A stretch of 37,260 nucleotides of DNA, from NCBI GenBank assembly GCA_900540095.1, contig UQEO01000008.1, positions 1-37,260 on the forward strand, given 5' to 3'. The notes under the pieces are model-generated. The model was not told where the DNA came from and did no database searches. It saw only the letters and a program-made list of their open reading frames with translations. This DNA is from an uncultured Collinsella sp. Lineage in GTDB: Bacteria; Actinomycetota; Coriobacteriia; Coriobacteriales; Coriobacteriaceae. A program made the translations under genes and the position numbers. Shown in pieces: positions 13,685 through 21,999 of the stretch. The stretch's first letter is position 1. Each line of letters begins with the position of its first letter.

Positions 13685-15385
13685 TTATTCGCCGGCGGGC
13701 GGTTGTGGTGCGGACGAAGACGGGGTCGAGCCCTCGCCACCATCCTGGCGCGGCTTGCGGGAACGGCGACGGCGACGGCGCTTTTGACCCTGGTCGGCCG
13801 AGCCCTCGCCACCGCGATCCTCGCGCGGCTCGCGCTCGTCACGCGCGGCGCCACGCGAAGCCTTGGCAGCCGCCCCCCCGCCATCTCCGGGACGACGGCG
13901 CGTGACCTTGACCTCGCCATCCGAGACCTGATCGGCCACGGAGGGCACTGAGGGCTTCTGTTGCGCGCCCGAGGAATGGCGACGGCGCGGACGCGGCGCG
14001 CGTTCCTCCTCGCCACGCGACTTGCCGCCCTTGTCGGCAGACGCATCGGAGGCCGAGGGGCCCTTGGAAGCGGCACCAGCCTCGCGAGCAGCTGCGGCGC
14101 GGAAGGCGTCCTCGCGCTCCTCGCTCGACAGATGACGGCGGCGGCGACGTGTGGGGTTCATGCCACCGCCGCGGTTCTGCTGCTGGGGCTGCTGGACCTC
14201 GCGCTCGCGAGAGGCGTTCTTGCCCGCGGCTGCGGCCTCGGTAGCATCGCCCGAGCCCGCGCGCTTGCGGCGGCGACGGGCACCGGCGGCCTCCTCGGCC
14301 TCGGGTGCCTCGGCCTTGCCGCGGCCCTTTCCGCGGCCACGGCCCTCGCCCTGACCCTGACCGGCGCGAGCATCGGATTCAGCATCGCGACGACGGCGCT
14401 TGGGCATCGACGTGCCGGCCAGACGGTCGGCACTCGACAGGCCATCGCCCACGTCGACGCCGTTCTCGCGATCGAGCTCCATGAGCGCCAGGCGCATCTC
14501 GGGCGACTCAATGCGCTCGAGCACGTCGCGCGTCACGCAGTCGGGGCGGCAGTTGCAGCCCTGCTCGGCGGCCTTCTTTTTGCAACCCCCCCAGCACGTC
14601 ATATCGGCCAGGTTGACCTTAAAGACTTTGCCGTTCTCCAGGCGCAGCACCAGCTGCTCACGCGGCGTGTCATACTCCTGGATACGCGCCTTACCGAGCG
14701 GCGTATCGATGAGCGTCTTCTTTTTGGGCGCACGGCTCTTAAAGTCCTTGTACGCCTCGAACTCATAACGCAGGCAGCACATCAGGCGGCCGCACACGCC
14801 GCTGATCTTGGACGAGTTGAGCGGCAGGTCCTGCTCTTTTGCCATGCGGATCGAGACGGGCTCAAACTGTCCGCCAAAGCGCGTGCAGCAGAGCTCCTGT
14901 CCGCACTGGGCATAGCCGCCCACCAGGCGGGTCTCGTCGCGCACGCCGATCTGGCGCATGTCGACGCGAATGTGCAGCGTCGAGGACAGATCCTTGACGA
15001 GCTGGCGAAAATCGACGCGCTCCTCGGCCGCAAAGTAGAACACGGCCTTCTCGCCGCCAAACAGGTACTCGACGCCGACCGGCTTCATCTCGAGGTCGAG
15101 CTCCTTGACCAGGCGGCGGAAGTCGACCATGGCCTCGTCGCCCTGGATGGCCAGGTCGTCGGCAAGCTGCAGGTCGATGTCGCTCGCCACGCGCAGCACG
15201 GGCTTGAGCGGCTGACCGATCTCGTCTTGCGGCACCTCAAAGGGATCGGCCGTGACCAGGCCGATCTCGGTTCCGCGCTCGGTGGAGCAAATGGCATAAT
15301 CGGCCTCGAGGATATCCAGATCCTGCGGATCGAACCACAGGTCGCGCGAGGCGTAGGTAAACTTAACGGGTACGACTAACGGCAT
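13685..15385 (-). CDS. ricT: RicT/YaaT PSP1-domain protein with long Arg-rich tail
   Basis: A 566-residue protein. Residues 1 to about 300 are the PSP1 domain of RicT (YaaT), a subunit of the RicA-RicF-RicT complex that partners RNase Y in mRNA maturation in Bacillus. The conserved cysteines of the family are present in CGQELCCTRFGG, GVCGRLMCCLRYE and CWGGCKKKAAEQGCNCRPDC; in Bacillus these help bind Fe-S clusters. RicT is usually under 300 residues; here about 250 extra residues are disordered and rich in Arg, Gly, Ala and Ser (KRRRRDAES, RRRRRHLSS, KRRRRRRSRKPR), suggesting RNA binding. The ATG at 15383-15385 overlaps the holB end by 10 bp. The order tmk-holB-ricT is a common Gram-positive cluster. 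Confidence 0.9.
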   Translation of the reverse strand: MPLVVPVKFTYASRDLWFDPQDLDILEADYAICSTERGTEIGLVTADPFEVPQDEIGQPLKPVLRVASDIDLQLADDLAIQGDEAMVDFRRLVKELDLEMKPVGVEYLFGGEKAVFYFAAEERVDFRQLVKDLSSTLHIRVDMRQIGVRDETRLVGGYAQCGQELCCTRFGGQFEPVSIRMAKEQDLPLNSSKISGVCGRLMCCLRYEFEAYKDFKSRAPKKKTLIDTPLGKARIQEYDTPREQLVLRLENGKVFKVNLADMTCWGGCKKKAAEQGCNCRPDCVTRDVLERIESPEMRLALMELDRENGVDVGDGLSSADRLAGTSMPKRRRRDAESDARAGQGQGEGRGRGKGRGKAEAPEAEEAAGARRRRKRAGSGDATEAAAAGKNASREREVQQPQQQNRGGGMNPTRRRRRHLSSEEREDAFRAAAAREAGAASKGPSASDASADKGGKSRGEEERAPRPRRRHSSGAQQKPSVPSVADQVSDGEVKVTRRRPGDGGGAAAKASRGAARDEREPREDRGGEGSADQGQKRRRRRRSRKPRQDGGEGSTPSSSAPQPPAGE

Positions 15386-16505
15386 TTCAGTGCCTTCCTG
15401 ATATCGAACAGCATGACCTCGATGGCCAGCTGGGGAGTAACGTTTCTGGCGATGTTGCGCTCGGCGGTCGCGACTGCCTCGAGCGCCCGCGTGGCACCCG
15501 CAACATTGGTCGCGGCAGCAAGCCGACCGATCGTGTCGCGCACGTCTTCGTTCACCACGTCGGCCGCCTCGTCCTGAAGCGTCAGCAGCACGTCGCGCAT
15601 GAGCGTCCGCGCGCTCGCCAGCGCTTCCATGATACCCGAACGCTCGCGCGCGTTGAGTTCGCGCTTGTTGCGGTCCTCAAGCTGCTTCAATGCTCCACGC
15701 GACAGGTAGTCGGCGTTTTGCTCGAGCACCTTTTCCTGTGTGGACTTGACCTCGGCGAGCGGTGCCTTGACGGCGACAATGAGCGACTTGGCACGACTAA
15801 GTACATCGGCCTCATCGGCAGCGATGAGCGAGTCGACGGCGCGAACCATCTGACGGCGGGCATCCTGGCGCTCGGCACTCTTAAGGAACTCGATGCCGCG
15901 CGTGGGGCTTCCCGCTACGGCGACGGCCATGCGGCAACGCACAGGGTCCTGACCGGTGGCGCGGCTCACGGCCTGCGCGGCGACGGCGGGCGACACCAGC
16001 CGAAACGGCACGCACTGGCAGCGGCTCACGATGGTGGGCAACATCACGTCTGCCGAGGTGCCCAGCAAGATAAACATAACGCCCTCGGGCGGCTCCTCGA
16101 GTGTTTTGAGCAGTGCGTTGGCGGTGTTGGCGCGCAGCTGCTCGGCACGGTCGATGATGTAGACCTTGGCCTTGGCACGGATGGGCGCCAGAGGCACGTC
16201 GTCGAGCAGCTCGCGGGTCTGGGCGATGAGGTAGCCCGTGGCGCTCTCGGGCGTGTAATAGTGCACGTCGGGGTGCGTATGGCGGGAGACGTGCGCACAC
16301 AGCTATCGCATGAGCCGCAGCCATCCTGCTCGCACAGGAAGGCCTGAGCGAGCGCCCACGCGGCGTCGAGCTTGCCCGCGCCGGGCGCGCCCAAAAACAG
16401 GTAGGCGTGCGATGCACGACCGCTGGCGACGGCATTGGTCAAAAAGTCGCGCACGCGCTCTTGGGTGTTGAGCTTGGCCAGCAGACTTGCCTGAGCGGGG
16501 GCCAT
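15376..16505 (-). CDS. holB: DNA polymerase III subunit delta' (frameshifted in this sequence)
   Basis: The clamp-loader subunit delta', which with gamma/tau and delta opens the sliding clamp. Two frames together make one protein. The first (start ATG 16503-16505, MAPAQASLLAKLNTQERVRD) has SHAYLFLGAPGAGK and the zinc-binding CGSCDSC; the second resumes with THPDVHYYTPESATGYLIAQ and continues through KVYIIDRAEQLRANTANALL, LEEPPEGVMFILL and the SRC motif (TIVSRCQ) to the stop at 15376. The frames meet at about 16288-16292, where one base seems to be missing on the minus strand. The gene is essential in bacteria, so a sequencing or assembly error is most likely; true inactivation or programmed frameshifting is less so. 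It lies 1 base after the tmk stop codon. Confidence 0.88.
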
Positions 16506-16506
16506 G

Positions 16507-17190
16507 TTACTCGGCCCCCTTGGCAAGCGCGGCGGTGACGGCGTCCTGGGAAATGTCGAGGCCGTAGACGCGAACCTGCTCAACCGTCTTCTCGAAGACT
16601 TCCTCGACGGTCGCAGTGGCGTCGATGAGCTTTACGCGGTTTGGCTCCTCGGCGGCAATTGCGCAAAAACCCTGGTAGACACGCTCTTGGAAGGCCATAC
16701 CCTTAGCCTCCATGCGATCTGCCGCGCCACGGGCTGCCATGCGCAGCGCCGCCTGCTCGGGCGTGATGTGATAAACGAGTGTGAGCGCCGGGTGCGTACC
16801 CGCGACGGCCAGGTTGTTGGCGTCGCGCACTATCTGGCGATCGAGGCCGTCGGCAAACGCCTGGTAGCAGGTCGTGGAATCGTAGAAGCGATCGCACAGG
16901 ACCACCTTGCCGACAGCAAGGGCGGGCACGATGACCTCGTGCACCAACTGAGCGCGCGCCGCTTCGTAGAGCAACAACTCGCAGGTGTCGCCCATCGCTG
17001 TATTGGCGGGGTCGAGCAGCAGAGCACGGATCTTTTCGCTGATGGCGGTACCGCCCGGCTCGCGCAGGCTCACAACCTGGTAGCCAGCGAGTTCAAGAGC
17101 GCGGGCAAGCAGGCGCGCCTGCGTGGACTTGCCGGCGCCATCGACGCCCTCGAGCGTGATAAAGCTATGTTGAGCGGGCTCAAAAGCCAT
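16507..17190 (-). CDS. tmk: dTMP kinase
   Basis: A 227-residue thymidylate kinase that phosphorylates dTMP to dTDP using ATP, an essential step for DNA synthesis. The P-loop is ITLEGVDGAGKSTQARLLA (about residues 11-29); the substrate region has LREPGGTAISEKIR, and the DRFYDSTTCYQA motif covers the dTMP-binding Asp-Arg. The LID segment is AARGAADRMEAKGMAF. The ATG at 17188-17190 is preceded by GGAAGGGG. It is the first gene of the tmk-holB-ricT-comF run on the minus strand and has a 278-bp intergenic region upstream that holds two RGGGAC hairpin elements. Confidence 0.95.
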   Translation of the reverse strand: MAFEPAQHSFITLEGVDGAGKSTQARLLARALELAGYQVVSLREPGGTAISEKIRALLLDPANTAMGDTCELLLYEAARAQLVHEVIVPALAVGKVVLCDRFYDSTTCYQAFADGLDRQIVRDANNLAVAGTHPALTLVYHITPEQAALRMAARGAADRMEAKGMAFQERVYQGFCAIAAEEPNRVKLIDATATVEEVFEKTVEQVRVYGLDISQDAVTAALAKGAE

Positions 17191-17280
17191 GGGCGCAGCC
17201 CCTTCCTACAAGGCGCGTAAATGCAGATATATCAACCAAGCCATGATACCCCAGGGGCAGGCGCGTCCCAAACCCCACCT

Positions 17281-17334
17281 AGTCATTGGGGACGTTCTTG
17301 AATGACTAGTCGTTTAAGAACGTCCCCAATGGCT
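17281..17334 (+). repeat. RGGGAC hairpin element, double form
   Basis: Two head-to-tail hairpins of equal size: stem AGTCATT, 13-nt segment GGGGACGTTCTTG, stem AATGACT, then AGTCGTT, TAAGAACGTCCCC, AATGGCT. The whole 54 bases can also fold as one long stem; its three imperfect positions are all G-U pairs if the plus strand is the RNA. Same family as 18489, 28989, 30041 and 35314. Confidence 0.8.
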
Positions 17335-17349
17335 AAAGGTGCCTTTCCA

Positions 17350-17418
17350 AAGTTGCGGTGAAATAGGGACTGATTGAAGCTCTGAGACCGCCAAACAGTC
17401 CCTATTTCACCGCAACTT
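17350..17418. repeat. RGGGAC-type long hairpin
   Basis: A perfect 23-bp inverted repeat (17350-17372 with 17396-17418, arm ending AAATAGGGACTG) around a 23-nt loop. The arms carry AGGGACTG, matching the conserved start of the 13-nt segment in the other elements, but the short inner stem is missing. It ends 26 bases before the -10 box of the zinc-ribbon gene. Confidence 0.75.
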
Positions 17419-17443
17419 ATGATGGAGAATTTTGGACGCTGGG

Positions 17444-17449
17444 TATAAT
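17444..17449 (+). promoter_or_regulatory. Probable -10 box of the zinc-ribbon gene
   Basis: A consensus TATAAT lies 38 bases before the start codon. The hexamer 17 bp upstream is a poor -35 (GATGGA), so the assignment rests on the -10 alone. Confidence 0.5.
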
Positions 17450-17486
17450 CGTCGTATTGCATTGAAATGTGGCGAAAGGAGTGGCA

Positions 17487-18470
17487 ATGTCTCGGTATTG
17501 CGCCTCGTGCGGCAAGCTTCTTGCAGATAATGCCAAGTTCTGCACCTCGTGCGGTGCACCCGTTGAGCAAACAACCGCGAGCGATAGCCAGCCCGCTTTT
17601 GAGCAGACCGGCCCCCTTGATACGCCGCAAGCCAAGGCGGACGACCCCCTCGCCTATCGCCCCGACCCCGCCGCAAGCCCTGCGGCCGTCGAGACCACGC
17701 AGCGCATACCCGTCGCGAGCGGCTCGCCCCAACAGGAGCCGGCTCCCGCATACACGCCCGCTTCGCCACAGACCCCCGCTCCCAAAAAGAGCGGCACCGG
17801 GCCGCTTATCGCCGTTATTGTTGTGCTGGTGGCGATCATCATCGCCCTGGTCGTTTTCTTTGTGATCAAGCCTTTCGACAACGCCGCCACGCAGACGACT
17901 GCCGAGGTAGCTAAGCTGCACCATGACGTCGACGACGATGACCTAAAGCCTCTCGGCGATCCCAACAGCCTGTACGACGATGATGACGATGACGACGAGG
18001 ATGGCGGCGAAGCAACGCTCTCCGAGCAGAACCTCTACCGTCGCCTGAGCGAATACTACGACCTGCTCGAAGACCTCGACAACTACGTCCGTGGCTGCGC
18101 GCAGAACTTCAACGGCAGTTATCTGGAAGAGGATCGAACCGCCCGTCAAAATCTCGCCGACGTCGCCGAGCGCACGGAGGACACCATCGAGCAGTATTAC
18201 GACATCGTCGAGGACCTAGACGTTCCGACGAGCTCCAAGAACTACAGCTCCTGGAAGGACATCATCGCCCTGTACGACGACCTGGATCACCGCATTGACG
18301 CAATCTGTGATGCCTGGGAGATCAGCCTGAAATACGCCAAGCCTGCGGACCACAAGAATGAGATCGTGGCGCCGCTGTCGCGCGACAACGTGACGGGCAC
18401 CAATGACAATAAGTACCGCCTAGACTTTGAGGAGCGCTACCCCGGCGCCAAACCCGTCGAAGTGAACTAG
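17487..18470 (+). CDS. Zinc-ribbon membrane protein of unknown function
   Basis: A 327-residue protein in four parts: an N-terminal zinc ribbon (Cys5, Cys8, Cys19, Cys22 in YCASCGK...FCTSCGAP), a Pro/Ala-rich linker to about residue 105, one membrane helix (about 108-132, PLIAVIVVLVAIIIALVVFFVI), and an acidic extracytoplasmic domain of about 190 residues. An Asp/Glu run (LYDDDDDDDEDGGE) precedes that helical domain. This layout is common in Coriobacteriia and Firmicutes but has no assigned function. The ATG at 17487 follows AAAGGAG by 5 bases; an in-frame GTG at 17469 precedes the ribosome site and is rejected. It stands alone between two hairpin elements. Confidence 0.82.
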   Translation: MSRYCASCGKLLADNAKFCTSCGAPVEQTTASDSQPAFEQTGPLDTPQAKADDPLAYRPDPAASPAAVETTQRIPVASGSPQQEPAPAYTPASPQTPAPKKSGTGPLIAVIVVLVAIIIALVVFFVIKPFDNAATQTTAEVAKLHHDVDDDDLKPLGDPNSLYDDDDDDDEDGGEATLSEQNLYRRLSEYYDLLEDLDNYVRGCAQNFNGSYLEEDRTARQNLADVAERTEDTIEQYYDIVEDLDVPTSSKNYSSWKDIIALYDDLDHRIDAICDAWEISLKYAKPADHKNEIVAPLSRDNVTGTNDNKYRLDFEERYPGAKPVEVN

Positions 18471-18488
18471 CGCTTTGTCGTTCCCGAG

Positions 18489-18546
18489 CCGGCAGTTAGG
18501 GACGTTCCTAAACTGCCGGCAGAAAAGGAACGTCCCTAACTGCCGG
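18489..18546 (+). repeat. RGGGAC hairpin element, double form
   Basis: Stem CCGGCAGTT (18489-18497), 13-nt segment AGGGACGTTCCTA (18498-18510), stem AACTGCCGG (18511-18519), then the mirror unit ending AACTGCCGG at 18546. The outer arms also pair perfectly over 21 bp (18489-18509 with 18526-18546). It lies between the zinc-ribbon stop and the shared terminator. Confidence 0.8.
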
Positions 18547-18548
18547 TC

Positions 18549-18589
18549 AAAAAAACGAGCGAGGATCGTGGGGTCCTCGCTCGTTTTTT
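18549..18589. terminator. Bidirectional intrinsic terminator
   Basis: ACGAGCGAGGA (18555-18565) pairs with TCCTCGCTCGT (18574-18584) over an 8-nt loop, flanked by an A-run on the left and a T-run on the right. It can end the plus-strand zinc-ribbon transcript and the minus-strand topoisomerase transcript, which converge here. Confidence 0.9.
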
Positions 18590-18611
18590 AGGCAATGTTT
18601 CGACCGCGCCG

Positions 18612-21206
18612 TTACTTGTCGGCGGCTACTTTCTTGGCAGTCGACTTCTTCGCGGTCGTCTTCTTGGCGGCAGTGGCTTTCTTAGCCGTCGTCTTCTTGG
18701 CCGCCGTCGTCTTCTTGGCCGTGCTCGCCTTAGTCGTGGTCTTGCGGCCGCGGGCGGGCTTCTTCTCCTTGGTCGGGCAGTCCATGTTGACGCAGATACG
18801 CCACGGGCCGCGCGCCGTGTTGACCACCACGATGGGGGCGCCGCACTCGGGGCAGGTCTCACCCGTCGCCTCGAGCTTACCGCGCGCCGGCAGAGGATAG
18901 CTCACGCCGCAGTCATCGTAGTTGGTGCAGCGGATAAAGCGCTTGCCGCTCTTCTCACTCTTGTGCGCGATCAGGTCGCCATGACGTCCGGCCTCGGCAC
19001 ACACCTTGCACTCGCCCACCTTAAGGTCGGGCTCGTAGTTGGTGGGGCACGTGGGGTTCACGCAGATCTCGAAAGCCTTCTGACGGAACGGCTGGCATTT
19101 AATGCGCGGCGCGCCGCACTCGGGGCACACGGCCGCCTCGCCCTCGAGCGGACTCACCTTGACGCCGCTCGGCACCGGATAGGTCACATCGCAGTCGGGC
19201 CAGCCCATGCAGCCAATGAAGCTGCCACGGGTCTTGGCGCTCGTCTTCATAACCAGGTCCTTGCCGCACTTGGGGCAAGCTCCCACGCGCGCATCGGCCG
19301 TGACGGCGTCGCTGATGGCGTCGCCCAGCTCCTGCGTGTGCTTGAGCAGCTCGTCGAGCACGCCAGCCAGCAGCGCGCGCGAGTGCATCACGACATGCTC
19401 TTCGGTATCCTCGCCGCGCTCCACACGGGTCATGTCGCCGTCGAGCTCGCTGGTCATATCGGGGCTCGTGATGCGCGGGGCAAACTGCGACAGCGCATCG
19501 ATGATGGCGATACCCAGCTGGCTCGGCTCAACGGGATCATTTTTGAGATAGCGCACGGCGTACAGGCGCTCGATGATGCTCGCGCGCGTGGACTTGGTGC
19601 CCAGGCCGCGCTTCTCCATCTCCTGCACGAGCTTGCCCTGGCTGTAGCGCGCGGGCGGCTCGGTCTGCTTGGCCTCGAGCTTAATGTCGAACACGTCGAC
19701 CGTATCGCCCTGCTCCAGCGGCGGCATCTGCTCGTCGCGCTTGAGTCCGTACGGGTACGCCTCGCGGAAACCCGGGGTCACGAGCACATCGCCCGAAGCC
19801 ACGAACGGCTCACCGTTCACGTCGAGCTCGAGCTTAGTGTTTTCGATGGTCGCGGGACCCATAAGCGTCGCTAGGAAGCGGCGGGCGATGAGGTCGTAGA
19901 GCTTGCGTTGGCCGCCGTCGAGCGTGGACGGATCGCCCTCGCCCGTGGGATAGATAGGCGGGTGGTCGGTGGTCTCGACTTTGCCGCGCGTGGGCTTCAT
20001 AGGGCCGGCGAGCACCTTTTTGCACACGGGCGCCAGCGCCGGGTTGATCTTTGCCAGGTCGCTCACCACGGCGCCCAGATCGAGCGTCGCGGGGTACACG
20101 GTGTTGTCGACACGCGGGTAGCTGATGAGGCCCGCCATGTAGAGGGACTCGGCGATGCGCATGGTACGCGCAGGCGAGATACCCTCGGCTGCGGCGGCAG
20201 CCTGCAGCGAGGTGGTCGCAAACGGCGTGGGCGGCTGCTGCTTGCGCGAGCGCTTGGTCACCGCGGCGACGGTTGCCGTCTTGGCACCGTCAACGTGACC
20301 GTACACCGTCTCAGCAGCATCCTTGTCGGTAAAGCGCGCCGTCTTGTGCGCGATCTTAAAGCGATCGTCCTCGGCAGCGCCTTGCGCGGCGCCCATGCCG
20401 CGAATCTGCCAATAGTCCTCGGGCACAAACGCCATGCGCTCGCGTTCGCGCTCGACCACCAGGGCAAGCGTCGGCGTCTGCACGCGGCCGGCGGAACGCA
20501 CGTTGCCAAAGCCGCCAAACTTGGCGAGCGTCAGGTAGCGCGTGAGCACCGCACCCCAAATGAGGTCGATGTGCTGACGGCTCTCGCCGGCGTCGGCCAG
20601 GTTCTGGTCGAGCGAGACAAGGTTATCGAAGGCCTGCGTGATCTCGGCCTTGGTAAACGAAGAATACTGGGCGCGGGCGACCGGCAAGTCGGGCGCCACC
20701 TCGCGCACCTTGTTGAGGGCGTCCGAACCGATCAGCTCGCCCTCGCGATCGAAGTCCGTAGCGATGATGACGCTGTCGGACTTTTTGGCGAGGTTCTTAA
20801 GCGAGCGAATGAGCTCCTTCTCGGCCGGCAGCTTAATGACGGGCGCCCAGGTGAGGTAAGGCAGGCTCTCGAGCTTCCAACCCTTGATGGAGATGCCATC
20901 GGCAAGGAACGGCTTACGCTTGGTGTCATAGGGCGGACGCGCCAGGCCATCGGGCATATCGGCCGGCAACATCTCACCGTCCTCGGTCACCGAATACCAA
21001 CCCAGCTTTTTATCGAACAGCACGCTGTCGCAAAAATCGGGCGCAAGGATGTGACCGGCAAGGCCGATGGTCACGCACTCCTCGCCCTTCCACTCAAAAC
21101 GGTAGATGGCGGTGTTGTACACCTTGTCCTTTTTAGGCTTACCCGTGGACAGCCGCTCGGCGATCTGACGCGCGGCGTCGTTTTTCTCGGCGATGATGAG
21201 CTTCAA
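18612..21206 (-). CDS. topA: Type IA DNA topoisomerase with zinc fingers and Lys-rich tail
   Basis: An 864-residue topoisomerase that relaxes negative supercoils. The Toprim domain starts KLIIAEKNDAARQIAERL and holds the acidic triad in DFDREGE (Asp151, Asp153, Glu155). Tyr363 in GLISYPRVDNTVYP is the catalytic tyrosine; this context and the N-terminus resemble archaeal Topo I and Topo III more than E. coli TopA. Four C4 zinc-finger-like units follow from about residue 640 (CPKCG...CDC, CPECG...NPTC, CKVC...DDC, CPECG...MDC). The last 55 residues are a Lys/Thr/Ala repeat tail (KKTTAAKKTTAKK), as in actinobacterial topoisomerase I. The start is TTG at 21204-21206 with AGGAG 6 bases upstream. 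No other topoisomerase gene is in the window. Confidence 0.9.
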   Translation of the reverse strand: MKLIIAEKNDAARQIAERLSTGKPKKDKVYNTAIYRFEWKGEECVTIGLAGHILAPDFCDSVLFDKKLGWYSVTEDGEMLPADMPDGLARPPYDTKRKPFLADGISIKGWKLESLPYLTWAPVIKLPAEKELIRSLKNLAKKSDSVIIATDFDREGELIGSDALNKVREVAPDLPVARAQYSSFTKAEITQAFDNLVSLDQNLADAGESRQHIDLIWGAVLTRYLTLAKFGGFGNVRSAGRVQTPTLALVVERERERMAFVPEDYWQIRGMGAAQGAAEDDRFKIAHKTARFTDKDAAETVYGHVDGAKTATVAAVTKRSRKQQPPTPFATTSLQAAAAAEGISPARTMRIAESLYMAGLISYPRVDNTVYPATLDLGAVVSDLAKINPALAPVCKKVLAGPMKPTRGKVETTDHPPIYPTGEGDPSTLDGGQRKLYDLIARRFLATLMGPATIENTKLELDVNGEPFVASGDVLVTPGFREAYPYGLKRDEQMPPLEQGDTVDVFDIKLEAKQTEPPARYSQGKLVQEMEKRGLGTKSTRASIIERLYAVRYLKNDPVEPSQLGIAIIDALSQFAPRITSPDMTSELDGDMTRVERGEDTEEHVVMHSRALLAGVLDELLKHTQELGDAISDAVTADARVGACPKCGKDLVMKTSAKTRGSFIGCMGWPDCDVTYPVPSGVKVSPLEGEAAVCPECGAPRIKCQPFRQKAFEICVNPTCPTNYEPDLKVGECKVCAEAGRHGDLIAHKSEKSGKRFIRCTNYDDCGVSYPLPARGKLEATGETCPECGAPIVVVNTARGPWRICVNMDCPTKEKKPARGRKTTTKASTAKKTTAAKKTTAKKATAAKKTTAKKSTAKKVAADK

Positions 21207-21260
21207 AAGAGGCTCCTATCTCGTGTCTCTGCGGCTACGCCCGCCCGTATGGCGGCCGAT

Positions 21261-21944
21261 TTACGCCCTTGCTTGCTCGATCTGCCCGATGAGCCAATCG
21301 CACCAGGCATCCATGCCCTCGCCCTTGCGCGCGCTCACGGCAAACCGCGGCGCCTGCGGATTGAGGTCATCGAGTGTCTTAGTATACCTATCCATGTCAA
21401 AATCGAAAGCCGGGGCCACGTCGACCTTATTGAGCAGCTGCGCGCCGGCGTGCTGGAAGATGCCCGGGTACTTGATGGGCTTGTCGTCGCCCTCGGGCAC
21501 CGAGAGAATCATGATGGACAGGTTCTCACCCAGGTCAAAGTCGACCGGGCAGACCAAGTTGCCCACGTTTTCGATAAAGATGACGTCGATGTTCTCCAGA
21601 CCGACGGCCTGGTCGAACGCGTCAACGGCCTCCATGATCATGTTGCCCTCGAGGTGGCACAGGCCACCCGTGTTGATCTGGATGGCGGGCATGCCGACTT
21701 CCTTCATGGTGATGGCGTCGACATCCGAGGCAATATCGCCCTCGATGACGGCACAGCGCAGGCCAGCCTTGTCGCGCAGGCGCTCGTTGGTGCCCAGGAT
21801 CGTGGTGGTCTTGCCCGAACCGGGGCTCGACAGCACATTGATCACATAGGTGTTTGTCTCTTTAAATCGCTGTCGCAGCTGATCTGCCAGGCGCTCGTTG
21901 CGCGACAGGATCGGCGACGCGATATCAATCGTTTTCTCAGCCAT
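21261..21944 (-). CDS. hypB: Hydrogenase/urease nickel incorporation GTPase HypB
   Basis: A 227-residue metal-binding GTPase that, with HypA, delivers nickel to [NiFe]-hydrogenase. The P-loop is VLSSPGSGKTTTI, the metal site at the dimer interface is GGLCHLEG (Cys-His pair), and NVGNLVCPVDFDLGE and LLNKVDVAPAF complete the GTP-binding set. The His-rich N-terminal nickel store of some HypB proteins is absent; a His/Cys-rich tail instead occurs on an unrelated dehydrogenase at 6788-7867. The ATG at 21942-21944 follows AAGGAG by 8 bases; an in-frame GTG three codons earlier is less likely. hypA lies 55 bp upstream. No hydrogenase structural gene is in view. Confidence 0.93.
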   Translation of the reverse strand: MAEKTIDIASPILSRNERLADQLRQRFKETNTYVINVLSSPGSGKTTTILGTNERLRDKAGLRCAVIEGDIASDVDAITMKEVGMPAIQINTGGLCHLEGNMIMEAVDAFDQAVGLENIDVIFIENVGNLVCPVDFDLGENLSIMILSVPEGDDKPIKYPGIFQHAGAQLLNKVDVAPAFDFDMDRYTKTLDDLNPQAPRFAVSARKGEGMDAWCDWLIGQIEQARA

Positions 21945-21999
21945 ACTTGGCACTCCTTACTTTGGCCCCTTTATACCCCATCACCAGATGGCTAGCGGG

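Noticed and set aside
18612..18780. Alternating KKTTAKK-type codons as a DNA repeat or microsatellite
   Set aside because: It is in frame and matches known Lys-rich tails of actinobacterial topoisomerases; no separate element needed.
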